A stretch of DNA of 64,000 nt from Callipepla californica brunnescens (taxonomy: Eukaryota; Chordata; Aves; Galliformes; Odontophoridae), in contig JALIRH010000044.1 of NCBI GenBank assembly GCA_023055505.1, positions 3,906,001-3,970,000 of the forward strand, in the 5' to 3' direction. This document shows, one piece after another, positions 13,801 to 64,000 of the stretch. Numbering within the stretch: position 1 is the stretch's first letter; each line of letters opens with the position of its first letter. Under the pieces are notes generated by a model. That model worked only from the letters and a program-made list of their open reading frames with translations, had not been told where the DNA came from and ran no database searches. The translations under genes and the position numbers were made by a program.

Positions 13801-16800
13801 TTTCCAGTTAAAAAAGAAGGGTAATATCAGTGCCAGTGATTGCAGGATATACTTTCTACTGTGCTGCTGCTAAGATTTAACAGTAACTGTTGGCTTGCTG
13901 ATTTCAAGATGTGTTTAAAACATCTCAGATATGAGAATTTTCTATCTAGTTTTATTTCTACCTGAATTCATTGCTGATTTATGGCAGATTTATTAATATA
14001 TAAAAATACATTTACTGCTACAAAGACAAGGAACTAGTGAAGGGATGCAAAAAGATGGGTGATATGCCCACTGTGAGAATTCAGAAAAATGGAGGTTTCT
14101 GTGACATTTTGGATAAGGCAATATCATATTTGTCACTGTCAGAGGAGAGAGGTTTGCAGAAATTAAAATATAAGGTGATGAAAGCCTGAATATATGCTGA
14201 TTACAGATAGATAAAGAAGAACATAACTTGTAAAATTTAATGCAAAAGTGCATGTGGAAGTCCAGATACCATGGATGAGTTGACTGAAGAAGATGACCAA
14301 ACTGAAGACGAATCCCAGCATATGTGCTTGGGATAACAGTGACTAAAAGAGAGAAAAAAAAGAGGGAAAAAAGAAAAAGAGTGAAAAGTAAGGAAATGAG
14401 ACTGTATCAGGACTATTTTGGCCATGTTAAACCAAAGTAACAAGTTGTAAGAAGACTGGCACAGAGGCCGTATAAGATTTTCAGCTGAATATGAGATATC
14501 TAAAGAGGAGACATCTGTGGGGCAGTAGTGCTGAGATGGTAGCTGAAATCACATTTTCAAATCACACTGAAAAAGGGAGAAAGAAAAAAATAAAAGCAGT
14601 TTTGTGGAATGCATGTACAATGTTGGAAGGAGAAAGAGAAGGAATCTCCACTGACTCCCTGGAAAAGCACTTCAGAAGGACAAGAATCAGGAGTGCAGAG
14701 AATGAGAGTTCAAGGAAGAGCAAGACATAAATAACATGACTGAGTGTTAGCTGCTAAATCAGACAGTATGAGGATCTGGAGTAATTATGACTTTAGCTCT
14801 GATGTTTTCCTGATCTGAATATGTTCTTGATGTAGCTTTTGGCCTTTTATGTGTCACATTTTCTGCTGCATCATCAAATTCCTGAGTGTCATTTTTAAAA
14901 ATAAGATGTTGTGTGCTCTCTCAGAATATTAATGTTACAATAAGAGTAGATATTTGCCATTGCAATGCATAATGTATATTTTGATCATTTCTTCTTACTC
15001 TTTTTTAACAGTTGGAGGTAAATTGAGTGAACAAATTTAGACTTATTGGAGTCAGAGGAATTTCTATTTAGTTCAAACCAGAAGATAACAGTTTTGGAGA
15101 CTGAAACAATAAAGCAGAATTCCATGAGAAGTGGGATTATGGAGGAACAACCAATTTGAAGAGCTTTTTAAATAAGTCAAATTGAACTTCCATTTTGCTA
15201 AGGCATTTTCTCCACTTTCTTATGCCCAGCACAGAGTTGTCATGCAGTATCCCACAAGCTCTGCACTCCAAAATAATTAACCAGAATTTTCCAGCAATAG
15301 TGGAAAATAAAATTCCTTCTTTCAGTTTTGTTTTTTTTTTGTTTGTTTTTTTTTTTTCTGTCAGACAAACCCATCAAAATCAATCCACGTTGTTGCTTCA
15401 GTCTGAAGGATTTTGCTGTTCACAGAAGAAACACACACCGCCCTTAGCCCATCGGTCTGTGCTTTGGTGTATTCCTTCACTCTGGATTGGCAGAGGCTGA
15501 AAGTGACATCAGTCTACAGGGCTTAAGTTTTAATGCTCCCGTGTGCGTCAGGTAATCCAATTGAGTTCTTGCATGTTGACGGACCTAGGAGTTTATTCTG
15601 AGCCACTTCCTCAAAGCTCACTCTATTACCTGGCAGGTGAATTATCAGGAAAAAAAAATAATTAAAAAATCAAATAACAATAAAAAAAGAAAAAGGGAAA
15701 GAGTGTAAATGGCTTCAGCAGCCATGGCATTGCCTCCAACTTCAGACCAGGTGCTGTTAGGCTGGGCTTGCGAGCATGAGAAGGAACTTTACTGTTTACT
15801 TGCTTAGCCACTTGCCAGAACATACTGCACTTGGTTACGAGATATAAACAAAGCAGCAGAAAGAGAGAGAAGGAAAGAGCAAAAGGCAGAAAGAGGGAGG
15901 GAGAGAAAAAGAGCAGGACAGAAAGCAAGAAACAGAAGTCCAAGCAACTCCTGAATATGATTGTTGTGAAGTTTACAATTACGAAGAACTAAACAATTGA
16001 TGTCAGGAAAAAATATAGAAGATTAAAGATTATTCTGGATGCAGCATCTGTCCAACTTGTACAGGTAGGTTCTTACATATTTCACTTAATCTCATTATCA
16101 ATTTAATAAGTATTACAGTGTTCATCTTGCTTTGTAGAGCAGTATCCACTGTTGACACTGTTTGATTTTATAATAAAATATATATCCTTTCTTTCAAGCC
16201 ATTAGCTAATTCCAAGTAGAGGGATGCCTGCCTGTATGGCAATAGAGGGTTGGTCAGATTTTGCTTCAGCATACCAGTACTCAGTGCCTCCTGGAGTTAG
16301 AGACATTCACCCCAGACAGAATTTCACTCTTGAAAGTACAGAGTTCCTCATCTTATTTTTTATTTTCTATTGAAGGTAAAGGTATAGAAGCAGCTAAATT
16401 GTTTCTGTTTTTCTGGCAAGGATAAGTCTTCTTTTGTATAACACAACTTACGTGACTCTAAAAAAACTCTTAGAATACATTCTATATATTAATGGATTTA
16501 CACAGAGTACTATTAAAAGAACAAACAAACAGACAAACAAAAACCAGAACTGGTCTCCAAGCCTGATAAAGATGTGTTTCAAGTGGTTACAACCTGGGAC
16601 TAAAGAGTCTCGGTTAGGAAACTGGTTTTCTTTCTACTCAGTTTCTCTCAGCTTGAACTTACAAACCTAACAGTTTGTAATTTCAAACATAAAAGCAGCC
16701 TTATTTTATGGAAGTTTTTTTCATACACTTTGTAAACATTACTGATTTGGAACTTTTTAGGTGGAAATTCTGGAGAAATGCAAATACTATTTATATCTGA

Positions 16801-19798
16801 AGCATAGATAGAAAACCACATCATCTGCAGCAGCGTGGTGAAAGAAGTCTTTTCTCAGGTGACAGAGTCCGTCAGTCAGCAGCAGCAGCAAGCTCAGAAG
16901 CTTTGGCTGTCTTTGCAAACAAGTGTACAACTGTGACAATTTCAGGACCCCAAAGCTAGCCTCAATTACCTGCCTTACTGTTAACTATGGGCAAACCATA
17001 GTTGCGCTGTCTACATTAGGAGTAACTTGCTTGAGAAGCTCTGGAGAGTCTCTGTGATGCCTGTGGAGCGTATGCTAAAATCTTAGTGCATGGGACATGA
17101 TTTTTAATTTAGCATGTGAAGTAGCTAGAGCTAAGTGGGCTCAGGTTCTTCAGTATGAGGTTGGTACCTTTTACCGTCAGCATCGGCCCATCACTTGACT
17201 CTGTTCCCAGTTCCTACTCATGGATCCAAGCTGCCTCTTTGCAGAGAATAATGCCTAAAAAGAGATGTAAGCCAATAAACACGAAAGAGAAATCCTACCA
17301 CGGTGTTTGAGTTCTACTGTCCTACTATTTCTGGCACTGCAGCAGCAGACAACATCTCTTTGAAGCTTTAATCCTTAAAGCATTACAATAAGACAGCTCT
17401 AGATTCAGTTCTAGGCCACCATTTAATTATGCTCCCTTGTAAAATAAATGTTCTTAAGAAAGGTACATGGAAAAAAAAAAAAAAAAGGAATGGCAGTAGC
17501 TCTCTATCAAAGATCAATATTCTGTGAAGTCCTTGGGGTTTGACGTCAGCCAGGGTGGAGGTGACAGGGTGTATAAGCTTATCAAGATCAAACATAACAC
17601 CACTTTCCTTTGAATGCACATATCCTGTGAGATGATATTATGCATTTCTAATGAATGAGTACCTATTTACACACTGACTGCAGGCAGTGTAATATTCTCG
17701 GAAATTCATAGGCAGGTTCCCTCTGAAGGAAAGAGGAAATCAGAATTCAGTTTTGTAAGCCAGATTCAGTATGGTATTGGATTTTTCTACATTTTCCTTT
17801 GGCATCAGTAACATTCTGGGGGCACTATGTCTTTGAAGAAGATTGTCCAGATTTTTTAACTCTGTGAAGATTGACACATCTTTTTTAACACCCTTACCAT
17901 TCAGCTCATGAAATTCACTATGGGTAGGCACACAAGCACACCCTGCAGAACTCAGATTTCAACTCTCTCCTTCAAGGATGAGACTTCCTTAGAACCATGA
18001 GAAGCTCATGATTTCCTAGCAATCACATTTGGGTCTCTTCAGAAGTGGAATTTTATCCTCCTTGATTGCTGAATATTTTCTAACAGTTTGGTTAATTCTC
18101 CTATTGATTAAAGTGCATGTTTCTAGAAAGGAAATAAAATAATCTAACTGACATTAGAAGGTGAAAATCTATCATATAATGAAGGCGGTACCACGACAGT
18201 GAAACTTCTGAGGTATGATCTTTCTAATCAGAAGTTGTGCATTAGTCACAAGGCAACTCCCTCTGATTTGTCACTGTTTACAGATTTTGCTCCACCTCTC
18301 TACTTCATTTGAACTGAAACATTTAACATTATTTTAAGTGTTTATTTAAACTAAAAACCTATAAGTTTCAACCCTGTATTTCACAGAGCTGAATTTCATA
18401 TTTACTGGGAATCAGCTTTGGGGTATGCAGAATTCCATGCAAAGAATTGTACGACGAGTTAGAGTATACAGTTTGCATATGGTACATATGTCAATACATC
18501 AGTTTATGATTGAAATTAATTTTAAACTGGATCTTTACTCTTTTCAGAGTCTTTCAAGTTTTAATGTACCTAAAAATTATTCATATTTTATGGAAAGCAG
18601 CATTGAAATAAATTAAGCTGTTCTTCAACAAGGTAATTGTCAATTATATAGCTTTTTACCTGGTTGTTGTGCTTACTTGGAGGTTAAAAATGTGTTAACA
18701 GATTGTTATTAATGACAGCATGATTCGAGAACTGATTTGAAAATTTTTAGAGGGTTACTGCAGTGGTCCTATGACGTATTATGTACACAAAAAAGTCCAA
18801 GTTTAAGATAGACATTGAAAATATAGAAGTACACAGCAAGAGCATCTAATATTCCTAGATTACTTCATTTTTCCATCTAGAATATTTGTGGATTTACAAT
18901 TAAGATATTACATTTGTTTTCAGTACAGCTTTTCTGTATTTCCCTATGATTATCAGTAACAGTCATTAGTTTGTTGATAGCGAAAAGCATTCCCTTAGTT
19001 CAATTTTAACTGCATTCTAACATAGTTTCTGTTACATTATTTACTCAGGCTTTCCATTTTAAATACTATGGATGAATAGTGCCTATAATAGCTCTATACT
19101 TGGTTGTCATTTCTTAATAAATTGTTTTTATATTTTATTTTGATAAGCAAGTATTTTTCTCTCATAAGAGCACTGTTGTTCAAGCACTGAATGTAGCCTG
19201 AAGCATTCAGCCAGAGCTACCATCGGCACAGCAGATGGAGTCAGGCACTATCAAAAGCACACAGCATTTTTAATGTGGTCAGTGTAACATATGAAGTGAT
19301 CTTTTTACCTCTGTATCCAGCTGCACATTGCAGCATTATGGGTTGTTATGGATCGGTCACGAAACAAAACTGGGTTAGGGTTCTTACTGACAGACAGCTT
19401 GGTCCCAGCTTTCAGTGCCTCCTCGGTATCTACTGATTACCTTGACCCAGTCATCCTCGAGGCTAACACCTCTCAAAGCACTACAAACTATGAGGTTTGG
19501 ACTTCCGTATAAGCAGACAACTGATAGCCTTGTTGAAGAAAGTATCGTGATCCTTGTGAAAACTGCTCATTTAATAGCACTTAAGTGCACTCCTGTGTGG
19601 AGCAGAATTATTTTACTGATTCCAAACTTGTCTCCTTGGCCTCTGTGCAGAACCAGAACAAGGTTAGTAAATACGTTCCATGCAACAATTTTGTGCAGCT
19701 AAGAAAAGCAAGCTCTGCCTTCCCACCTTGACCCAGAAATATTCTGTCCATCAAACATTTAATCTGTATACACACTAGGATAATTTTCTCATGTCAAA

Positions 19799-19846
19799 AA
19801 CATTTTCTACATTCACGTTATAACATTTTCTACATTCACATGTTAT
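19799..19846. repeat. Two-copy tandem duplication of a 23-25 bp unit
   Basis: The unit beginning AACATTTTCTACATTCAC occurs at 19799-19821 and again at 19822-19846; the second copy carries two extra bases (AT) before GTTAT. This is a local slippage-type duplication with no visible function. Confidence 0.85.
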
Positions 19847-22800
19847 AACAACGTATTCTTTAAGTGCATAAAAGACTGTGAGAGAAGACAAGGCAAGTAT
19901 TTTTCCAAAGCTGCTCCCCGTGGAGAGCAGAGGGGTGGTTCTGGCCTTGGCCCAGGTCTGTGTCAGCACAGACGGGAAGTCCAAGGACAGTGGGGTAGAT
20001 GCTTGCTGCAGCTGTTCCTCCCACAGCTGTGCCTACAGAAACTTCTCTGCCTTCATCACGCTACATCACCAGACTGTTGGGCCATTCATAAATTCTGCAT
20101 GTTAACAGTGGAATTACCACTGATGATTTTAAAACTATAGCTTCATCCAAATATTAACATTGAGCCTATTTTAATCCCCTCTAATTTAGTATTCCAAGTT
20201 TGATTTATTGAACAGCAAGTCCTAAGGTAGGCAGTAAGAGCTTTCCTCTGGGTACCTGGAACACCTGATATTTAAATTTTTATTTGTCTTGCCCTTAGTC
20301 AAATAGTATTTGTGTTATTTGTGTTTTAAATCACTTCTAGTCTTCAAATAATTTTCTATTGCCCTTGAAGTTTCTGAACTCTCATGTCATGAAGATGTAA
20401 AGACACAAATTCATCCCTGGGCTTCTCTTAAACATGAGGCACTTCAGAGAATAAGCATTACCATACGGTATTAATCTTTGAGGGGTGGTATCACAGAGGA
20501 AAATCAAGAGATAGGATAGACATGCTGATTATATCTAGCTCAAAGCCCTCACCTGGTTGTCCCAGAGAATTCATAGTATTTGCATAACTGAAACTGGAGA
20601 TATTCCTAAAAATGAAGCTTTTTATTTCAAGTACTAAACATTGAAATAATTTAGTTTGTAGAAATATGCCCTTAATAGGTACTTTAGAAGTGCTGACACT
20701 TACAGATCTCCCCTTCTCCCATATGCAGACAGAATATTGAACAGAAGCTTAGACTCACTGCTGTGGGTAGGAGTTTGCAACAGAATTGAATGGATCAGGA
20801 TTTCACACTAGGGCAGTGGTACACAAGGTCTTAATAACAAGCTCTGTGGGACCTCTGACAATATCATAGCAGATAGTTCTTCAGTCTCCCTGTACTACCA
20901 TCTGAGTTGCATAAAGAAAGAAGTGACCCTGACTCAGCCTGGAGGGGTTGAGAGACAGTGTTCCAGAGCTGAGGTTTAGACATAAGACCTAAGACACACA
21001 ACAGACAAACCTTTTCAGACCTTGAAGTCAGTCTATTAGCCCTCTAAAACCCGAGGAAAATGTCACTTCAAGTTGCCATCTTTCCTGGCATTTGATCAGC
21101 TTAAATTTGAAAACAGATTGCTCAGTGTATTGCAGAATATACCCGAGGTTCTCTGGCTTAAGTTTCAGTTTCTAAAAAGTATATTCCCCTCTTCATCTTG
21201 CTGCCACCAACACAAGTTTTACCGTGGGCTAAACAGAAGCATGCTTGTTTTACTCAGTTATTTATAGGAGGTGATTTTAGACAGGCAGGCAGGGACTGCT
21301 AGACATAGAAAAGGAGTTGGAGAACAACAGATGAAAGGGAGAGAAAGCTAAGAAAAATTATGTACCTCAGTGACTAAAGACTAGATTTTTCTAGCCATGT
21401 ATGTAGTTTTACTGGTGTATTCTTCAATACAGTGCAAGAAAAAACAATTCCCAGCCTCTGAGTCTGACCTTGAAAGTGGTGGGTAGAGATTTAGATACTC
21501 GCACACCAGCCAACTTTAGGTGCCTGCATGCACAGTAGGTTTGCACCAGGTTGTAGGCACCGTTGTGTGCAGACAACTTCTGGATATTGTGCCGCAAATG
21601 GAAGAGGTGACTCCCTACGCCCTGTCCCACTTGCCCATCACTCCAAGTGTCCCCTCACACTCTCAGTGGCTTAGAGGTTGAGCAGGAACCACTCAGGTCT
21701 GTCACAGATCCTCCATGAGTTCTTGCTTCATGCCTTTAAAAGTCCTCCAGAAAAAGAAAAATAATCCAATGTTTCTAAAACCTAAACATGATTCCTCCTT
21801 CCTCACTACCTTATTCATTGGTTTGTCCTGTGATCTCTTTTTCATCTCATTTTTCACTGTCATCCAGGTAATGGATTAATACTTCGATTCTGCAGAAAAC
21901 AATTTCACAGCCAAACCAATTCCCCAGTAAAGTCTTGCTAATAGGTTTCTTCAAAAAAGGGCTGTCATTCAGTCAGGAATCCAGATGTGCCATTCCCCTC
22001 GCAGATGTTTAATTACCATAACTGTGTTTGACAACAAAAAGCCAGTTTCCTTCCTCCCCTTTCCCTTAATAAAATTGCTCTTTTGTCATCCTTATGCAGT
22101 CAGCAAAGCAGCAACAGCAAAGATGAAGGTTGACAAAAGCTAAGTTGCTCACTTACACGTTACTAAGTAAGACTGCCAAATATAATGAAGCCAAATTGCA
22201 CATTAAGTGACCCTTACATACAAAACGACTCTTGTGTGACTGTTACTAGGTACTAAATTCAGATGCAAAGCTGTAGTTTATCATCTTTAATAAGCAATTC
22301 AATTTCTTTCATTGGCTATAAATTTCAGTCTCGGCTTGGAGGAAAGCATGAATGTAGGATAAAGCAAAGTGTACCAAAATGGTCTGAAACAATTTGAAAA
22401 GATATGTCATAAATAGGTGGGTGTTTGTGGCCTCACATTTCATATCTATGCAAGAAGAATAGATTAAATTTTTTGCAGAGAAAAATTATTAACTTGAGGC
22501 TGTTTACATAATGAATGAATATTTGTGGCAAAGATGAGAATGGGGAACGGTTTTAGATTAATTTGCCTATTTGGATACTATTAATGATACTTCTACCTTC
22601 TTCCATAGAAGTCAATGGAAGATTTGTCTTTGACCTCACAGGCAAGTGCAAACAGATGATGAAAGCCCTTTGTCACTTTTCCGAAGCACTAAAACACCAA
22701 CCATCCTGGCCAAATTCCAAAATGGGTGATTGCATTCTGCTGTTCTCATTTTTCCCTGCAGACTCAACTAGATCTAGCATCACTTCCCAATGTGTAGTGT

Positions 22801-25405
22801 TACAGCCAAGTGACAATCAAGCCCCGATGTGAACAAGCTAGTTCCTTTTTGCAAGGTTAGCAGCCTATTTCCTCATTGCCCCCTAATTTGTCTGCTTTGC
22901 CTTGACACTTTTTATTTGAAGGTCAGAATTGTTTGGTTTTGGAATTGAAATACTATCATTATGTACAGGGCTGCAATGACAATCATATCTTTTTATCACT
23001 TTTATATCATATGCACAGACTAGGTTGGTGACAAAAATATTTTTTTCCCCCAACCATTCACAGTTACATTTTTGTGAAATATCACATCATGCTCTTCTTG
23101 AACACCAGAAGTTAAAAATGCAGCCCACAATTACAGGGTATTCTGAGAGTGTTTAAAAATCAATCACCAATTTGCTTTTAACGGAACACACCACTTCACT
23201 CTACATCATGTTAAAGCAGTGATTTATTGTACTTTAAAGAGATACTTATTTCCATAGCTATACAGCTTAATCATTTATAGATATATATTTAAAGAAATTT
23301 GCACATCATTGCTATCAGAATTCATTTAACTCACATTTAGCAGTGGTCTGAGATGCTACTTCTACCCTAAGAAAAAACATTTACTACCAAACTTCAGCAG
23401 TTCTAATGTAACTGCTGTTTTCACTTTATCTCTATAAAGGTGTAATGTTTGGACTCTGGAAAACTTCTTGTTTGAGTAATTTATGCTACTTAGAAATACC
23501 AGCACTGAAATGACTTTGTATAAGTACTTGCATCTAAAATAGATGCTTCTTCCTATACAGTCTTGGATAAAAGCAGCAAGTATAGGCTGGCAGATTACTC
23601 ATATGGGGAGGCCACACAGAGTCTAGCTCTGGGGATGTGAATTGACTGCTGAGTCCCAGTACCAAGGGTTAAGTGAAATGCTATCACAGTAATTTATTAT
23701 TAAGGGAGATGGTGATGGCTTAGATTAAGAAGATTTGTCTGTCTCTTCTAATTAAGGTTATGTTCTTAAGAAGCTTAACTATCTCTTGAAGGCACACAGG
23801 CTAAAATTAGGACTCTGGTTCTGTTTAAAATGTCACTAGGTTGGTCCATAATCCTACAGTGACTGCACCAAGGGATTGTTCTTCCAGAGTTGTGCTTCCT
23901 TGTTTGGAAGCTAGTGAACCAGAACAAGACCCCATGAAGCGAAGTCCAAGAAGTCTATTAATCAACAACAAGTTGGTCCTGCAGAACATTGCAATGCTCC
24001 TGCAGTGACACATTGAATGCTGCATAATGAATGGTAGACAGGAAAAAAGATCGCCTATAAGACACAGCACGTTCACTAGCAGGCAGAGAGCTAATGGGAG
24101 CAGTAAGTGGGCTGTGTCCTGAGGGTGAAGAAATGTTGGGGGTTAGATGTGTTTTCATGCTTTGAGTGAAGTCATTTCACAGTGGCATTTGCAATCCTAT
24201 ACATAACAGTAGCATTCTGGGCTCCAGTGTCTTCACTTGGTGATCTATAGAAAATGATAAACTCACAAAATAATAGATGGATCACTTCCTGCTTTTCTCA
24301 TTAAGCCTCTATTTATACAGCATACAGTGTAGACCACTGCTACAGGATAAAAACACCAAAACCAAAATTAATTACAAAAACTGGATTAAGTTTTCCTTAC
24401 AGACGTGTAAGCAGCTCTGCCTAGATTAGTACATTACTGAAATGTGAAACAGGTGAAATGGAAATATCACATCCTTTTATGAAGAACAAAAGCCTCTTTG
24501 ACAATATTTAGACTGGTAAAAAATACTGAGAAATAAAAGCTCTGGCATTTCAAGGCACAAGAAATTTTCTAGTTGTCTGAGACTGGAAAAACACTCTTCC
24601 AGCAGGTGAGATTAAATCACAGTTCAGTACAGGATGCTTTCCTCTAAATGACGTGATGCTTCATTGCAGCTGAGAAAAAACACGGAGATTGTGAGAACCA
24701 ACATTCTACCAAACTACACCAGTTCTTATACACCCATCAGTGGCACAGTATTCTGAGAACCACTGAATTGCTATTCAGCAGCATGCAGAGGGAATTACCT
24801 TTTCATTTGGTTCACTGAAATTAAGCATGTATGCTGGTAAGAATGAACTGCAAGTTCCAAATCTTAGCTGTCAGACCAAGAAAATGTTAAATCAATGAAT
24901 CCAGTAAGTCTACAAGCTTTTACTGATCAACCTGCTGAACGATGAATGAAAAATAATCGCTGAATCGTGTTCATAAATCCTTCATGTTACAGTACATCCC
25001 TTTTGCTTTGTCATTCTTTTTCTCTTAGATTATCACTGTTGTGTTTTTATAGACAAGAGCGCCCAATTAAACAGCAAAATCAATGCTCTTCCATTCAGAT
25101 AACCACTCACAAAGTCTGAACAGAACATAAAGGATTTCGTGAGTCAAAACGATTTGCTCCACATAATGTTGTGAATGGTTTAAAATGATGAGTAAAAGGG
25201 CTGAGAAATATGACAGGAAGTCACTTAGTCTCCTTTATTTACTCTCACTCAGTTGAAGATTCCTGCCTTTTGCGAACAAAGAACCAGAGTGGTTGAAAAA
25301 AGATTTCTTATTGTGAGAGAAGGGCTTATCTGTAATCAGTATGGCTTGCTACAAGCATTTCAGTCTACTCTAGCTGGTCAAAATCTTCTTTCTATTGCAG
25401 CAGGC

Positions 25406-63669
<38,264 letters not shown>

Positions 63670-63764
63670 GTAAATCTGAGCAGACAGATGGAATCTGAGC
63701 ATACTCAATTTCAGTCCTAATGTTAAAGCAAGTTTTTCTTCTATTTTTTTTTTTTTTTTATCAG

Positions 63765-63775
63765 CAAGTCAAACA
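63765..63775 (+). CDS. Possible micro-exon after PDZ5 (or start of a terminal exon ending 63870)
   Basis: A strong acceptor (long T run, then atcag at 63764) is followed in the correct phase by CAAGTCAAACA and then GTAAGA, a good donor, giving an 11-base exon that leaves in phase 1. If that donor is ignored, the frame runs 35 codons to a TAA at 63868-63870 with no AATAAA visible before the window ends. Both readings are possible and neither has family support. Confidence 0.35.
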
Positions 63776-64000
63776 GTAAGAACAAACAAGAAATATGCTG
63801 TACCTCAAAGGTCCAAAGACGTAACCTGGTACACAACACCCACATCTTAACTCCTTATAGTTATAGATAACACAGGAAGATGTGAATGTAGGTAAACTCA
63901 CATGCCATGCATCACAGCTCTTCAGACTTCATTGCTGAAACACAAATGTGAATCCTTTATCTTCCTCTGGTGGGAAATTCTAAGCTACTTTGGTAGCTAA

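Larger units (their letters stand above)
8111..25400. other. AT-rich region upstream of the FRMPD2-type gene
   Basis: This 17 kb holds no exon I can support. The FRMPD2-type gene needs at least one upstream exon, because its first visible coding exon begins right after a splice acceptor at 25400; that exon probably lies here or in the CpG island but I could not identify it. Visible small features are a perfect hairpin at 10824-10853, a two-copy tandem repeat at 19799-19846 and homopolymer runs near 10300, 15326-15358 and 17470. No CR1 or other transposon is obvious, and the open frames in it are short and unremarkable. Confidence 0.5.

Overview
The window looks like avian nuclear DNA, probably from a galliform such as chicken. 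It has three fragments of the bird/reptile CR1 non-LTR retrotransposon, one sharp CpG island in AT-rich sequence, and a many-exon gene of short exons and long introns. No bacterial or viral genes are visible. All exon coordinates below come from reading splice sites, reading-frame phase and family resemblance by eye. Resemblance to human FRMPD2, PTPN13 and PTPN20 is from recall, not from a database search.

Layout. Positions 1-7200 hold no coding exon that I can recognise and one degraded CR1 (about 3740-4330). A CpG island lies at about 7200-8110. Known vertebrate synteny (MAPK8 head to head with FRMPD2) and a minus-strand splice donor at 7705-7710 suggest it is the MAPK8 (JNK1) promoter, firing leftward. 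Positions 8110-25400 are AT-rich and show no recognisable exon. From 25401 to the right edge one plus-strand gene occupies everything. I could chain 32 coding exons whose splice phases all agree.

The gene. It encodes a KIND domain (exons 1-4), a variable linker (exons 5-8), a FERM domain (exons 9-15) and three PDZ domains (exons 18-27), matching FRMPD2. The exons do not stop there. A further linker exon (60136-60481) and exons for a fourth and fifth PDZ domain (61399-63669) continue in frame, and these resemble PDZ4 and PDZ5 of PTPN13 (PTP-BAS/FAP-1). PTPN13 is KIND-FERM-5xPDZ-phosphatase. In mammals FRMPD2 (KIND-FERM-3xPDZ) and PTPN20 (phosphatase only) are separate neighbouring genes on the same strand. 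The locus here therefore looks like an unsplit, or only partly split, PTPN13 paralogue. The phosphatase exons, if joined, lie beyond position 64000.

A built-in switch. The donor at 57631/57632 can join in phase either to the long-form exon at 60136 or to a small terminal exon at 58419-58500, which has its own stop codon and an AATAAA at 58734. The second choice gives a protein of about 1375 residues, close to mammalian FRMPD2 in length and domain content. The first gives the extended protein (about 1645 residues to the window's last secure exon). Two introns appear to use GC rather than GT donors (26453 and 52010). Introns also hold a pyrimidine microsatellite of about 330 bp, a compound TTTC/TATC microsatellite, two more CR1 fragments and possible remnants of old SINEs.
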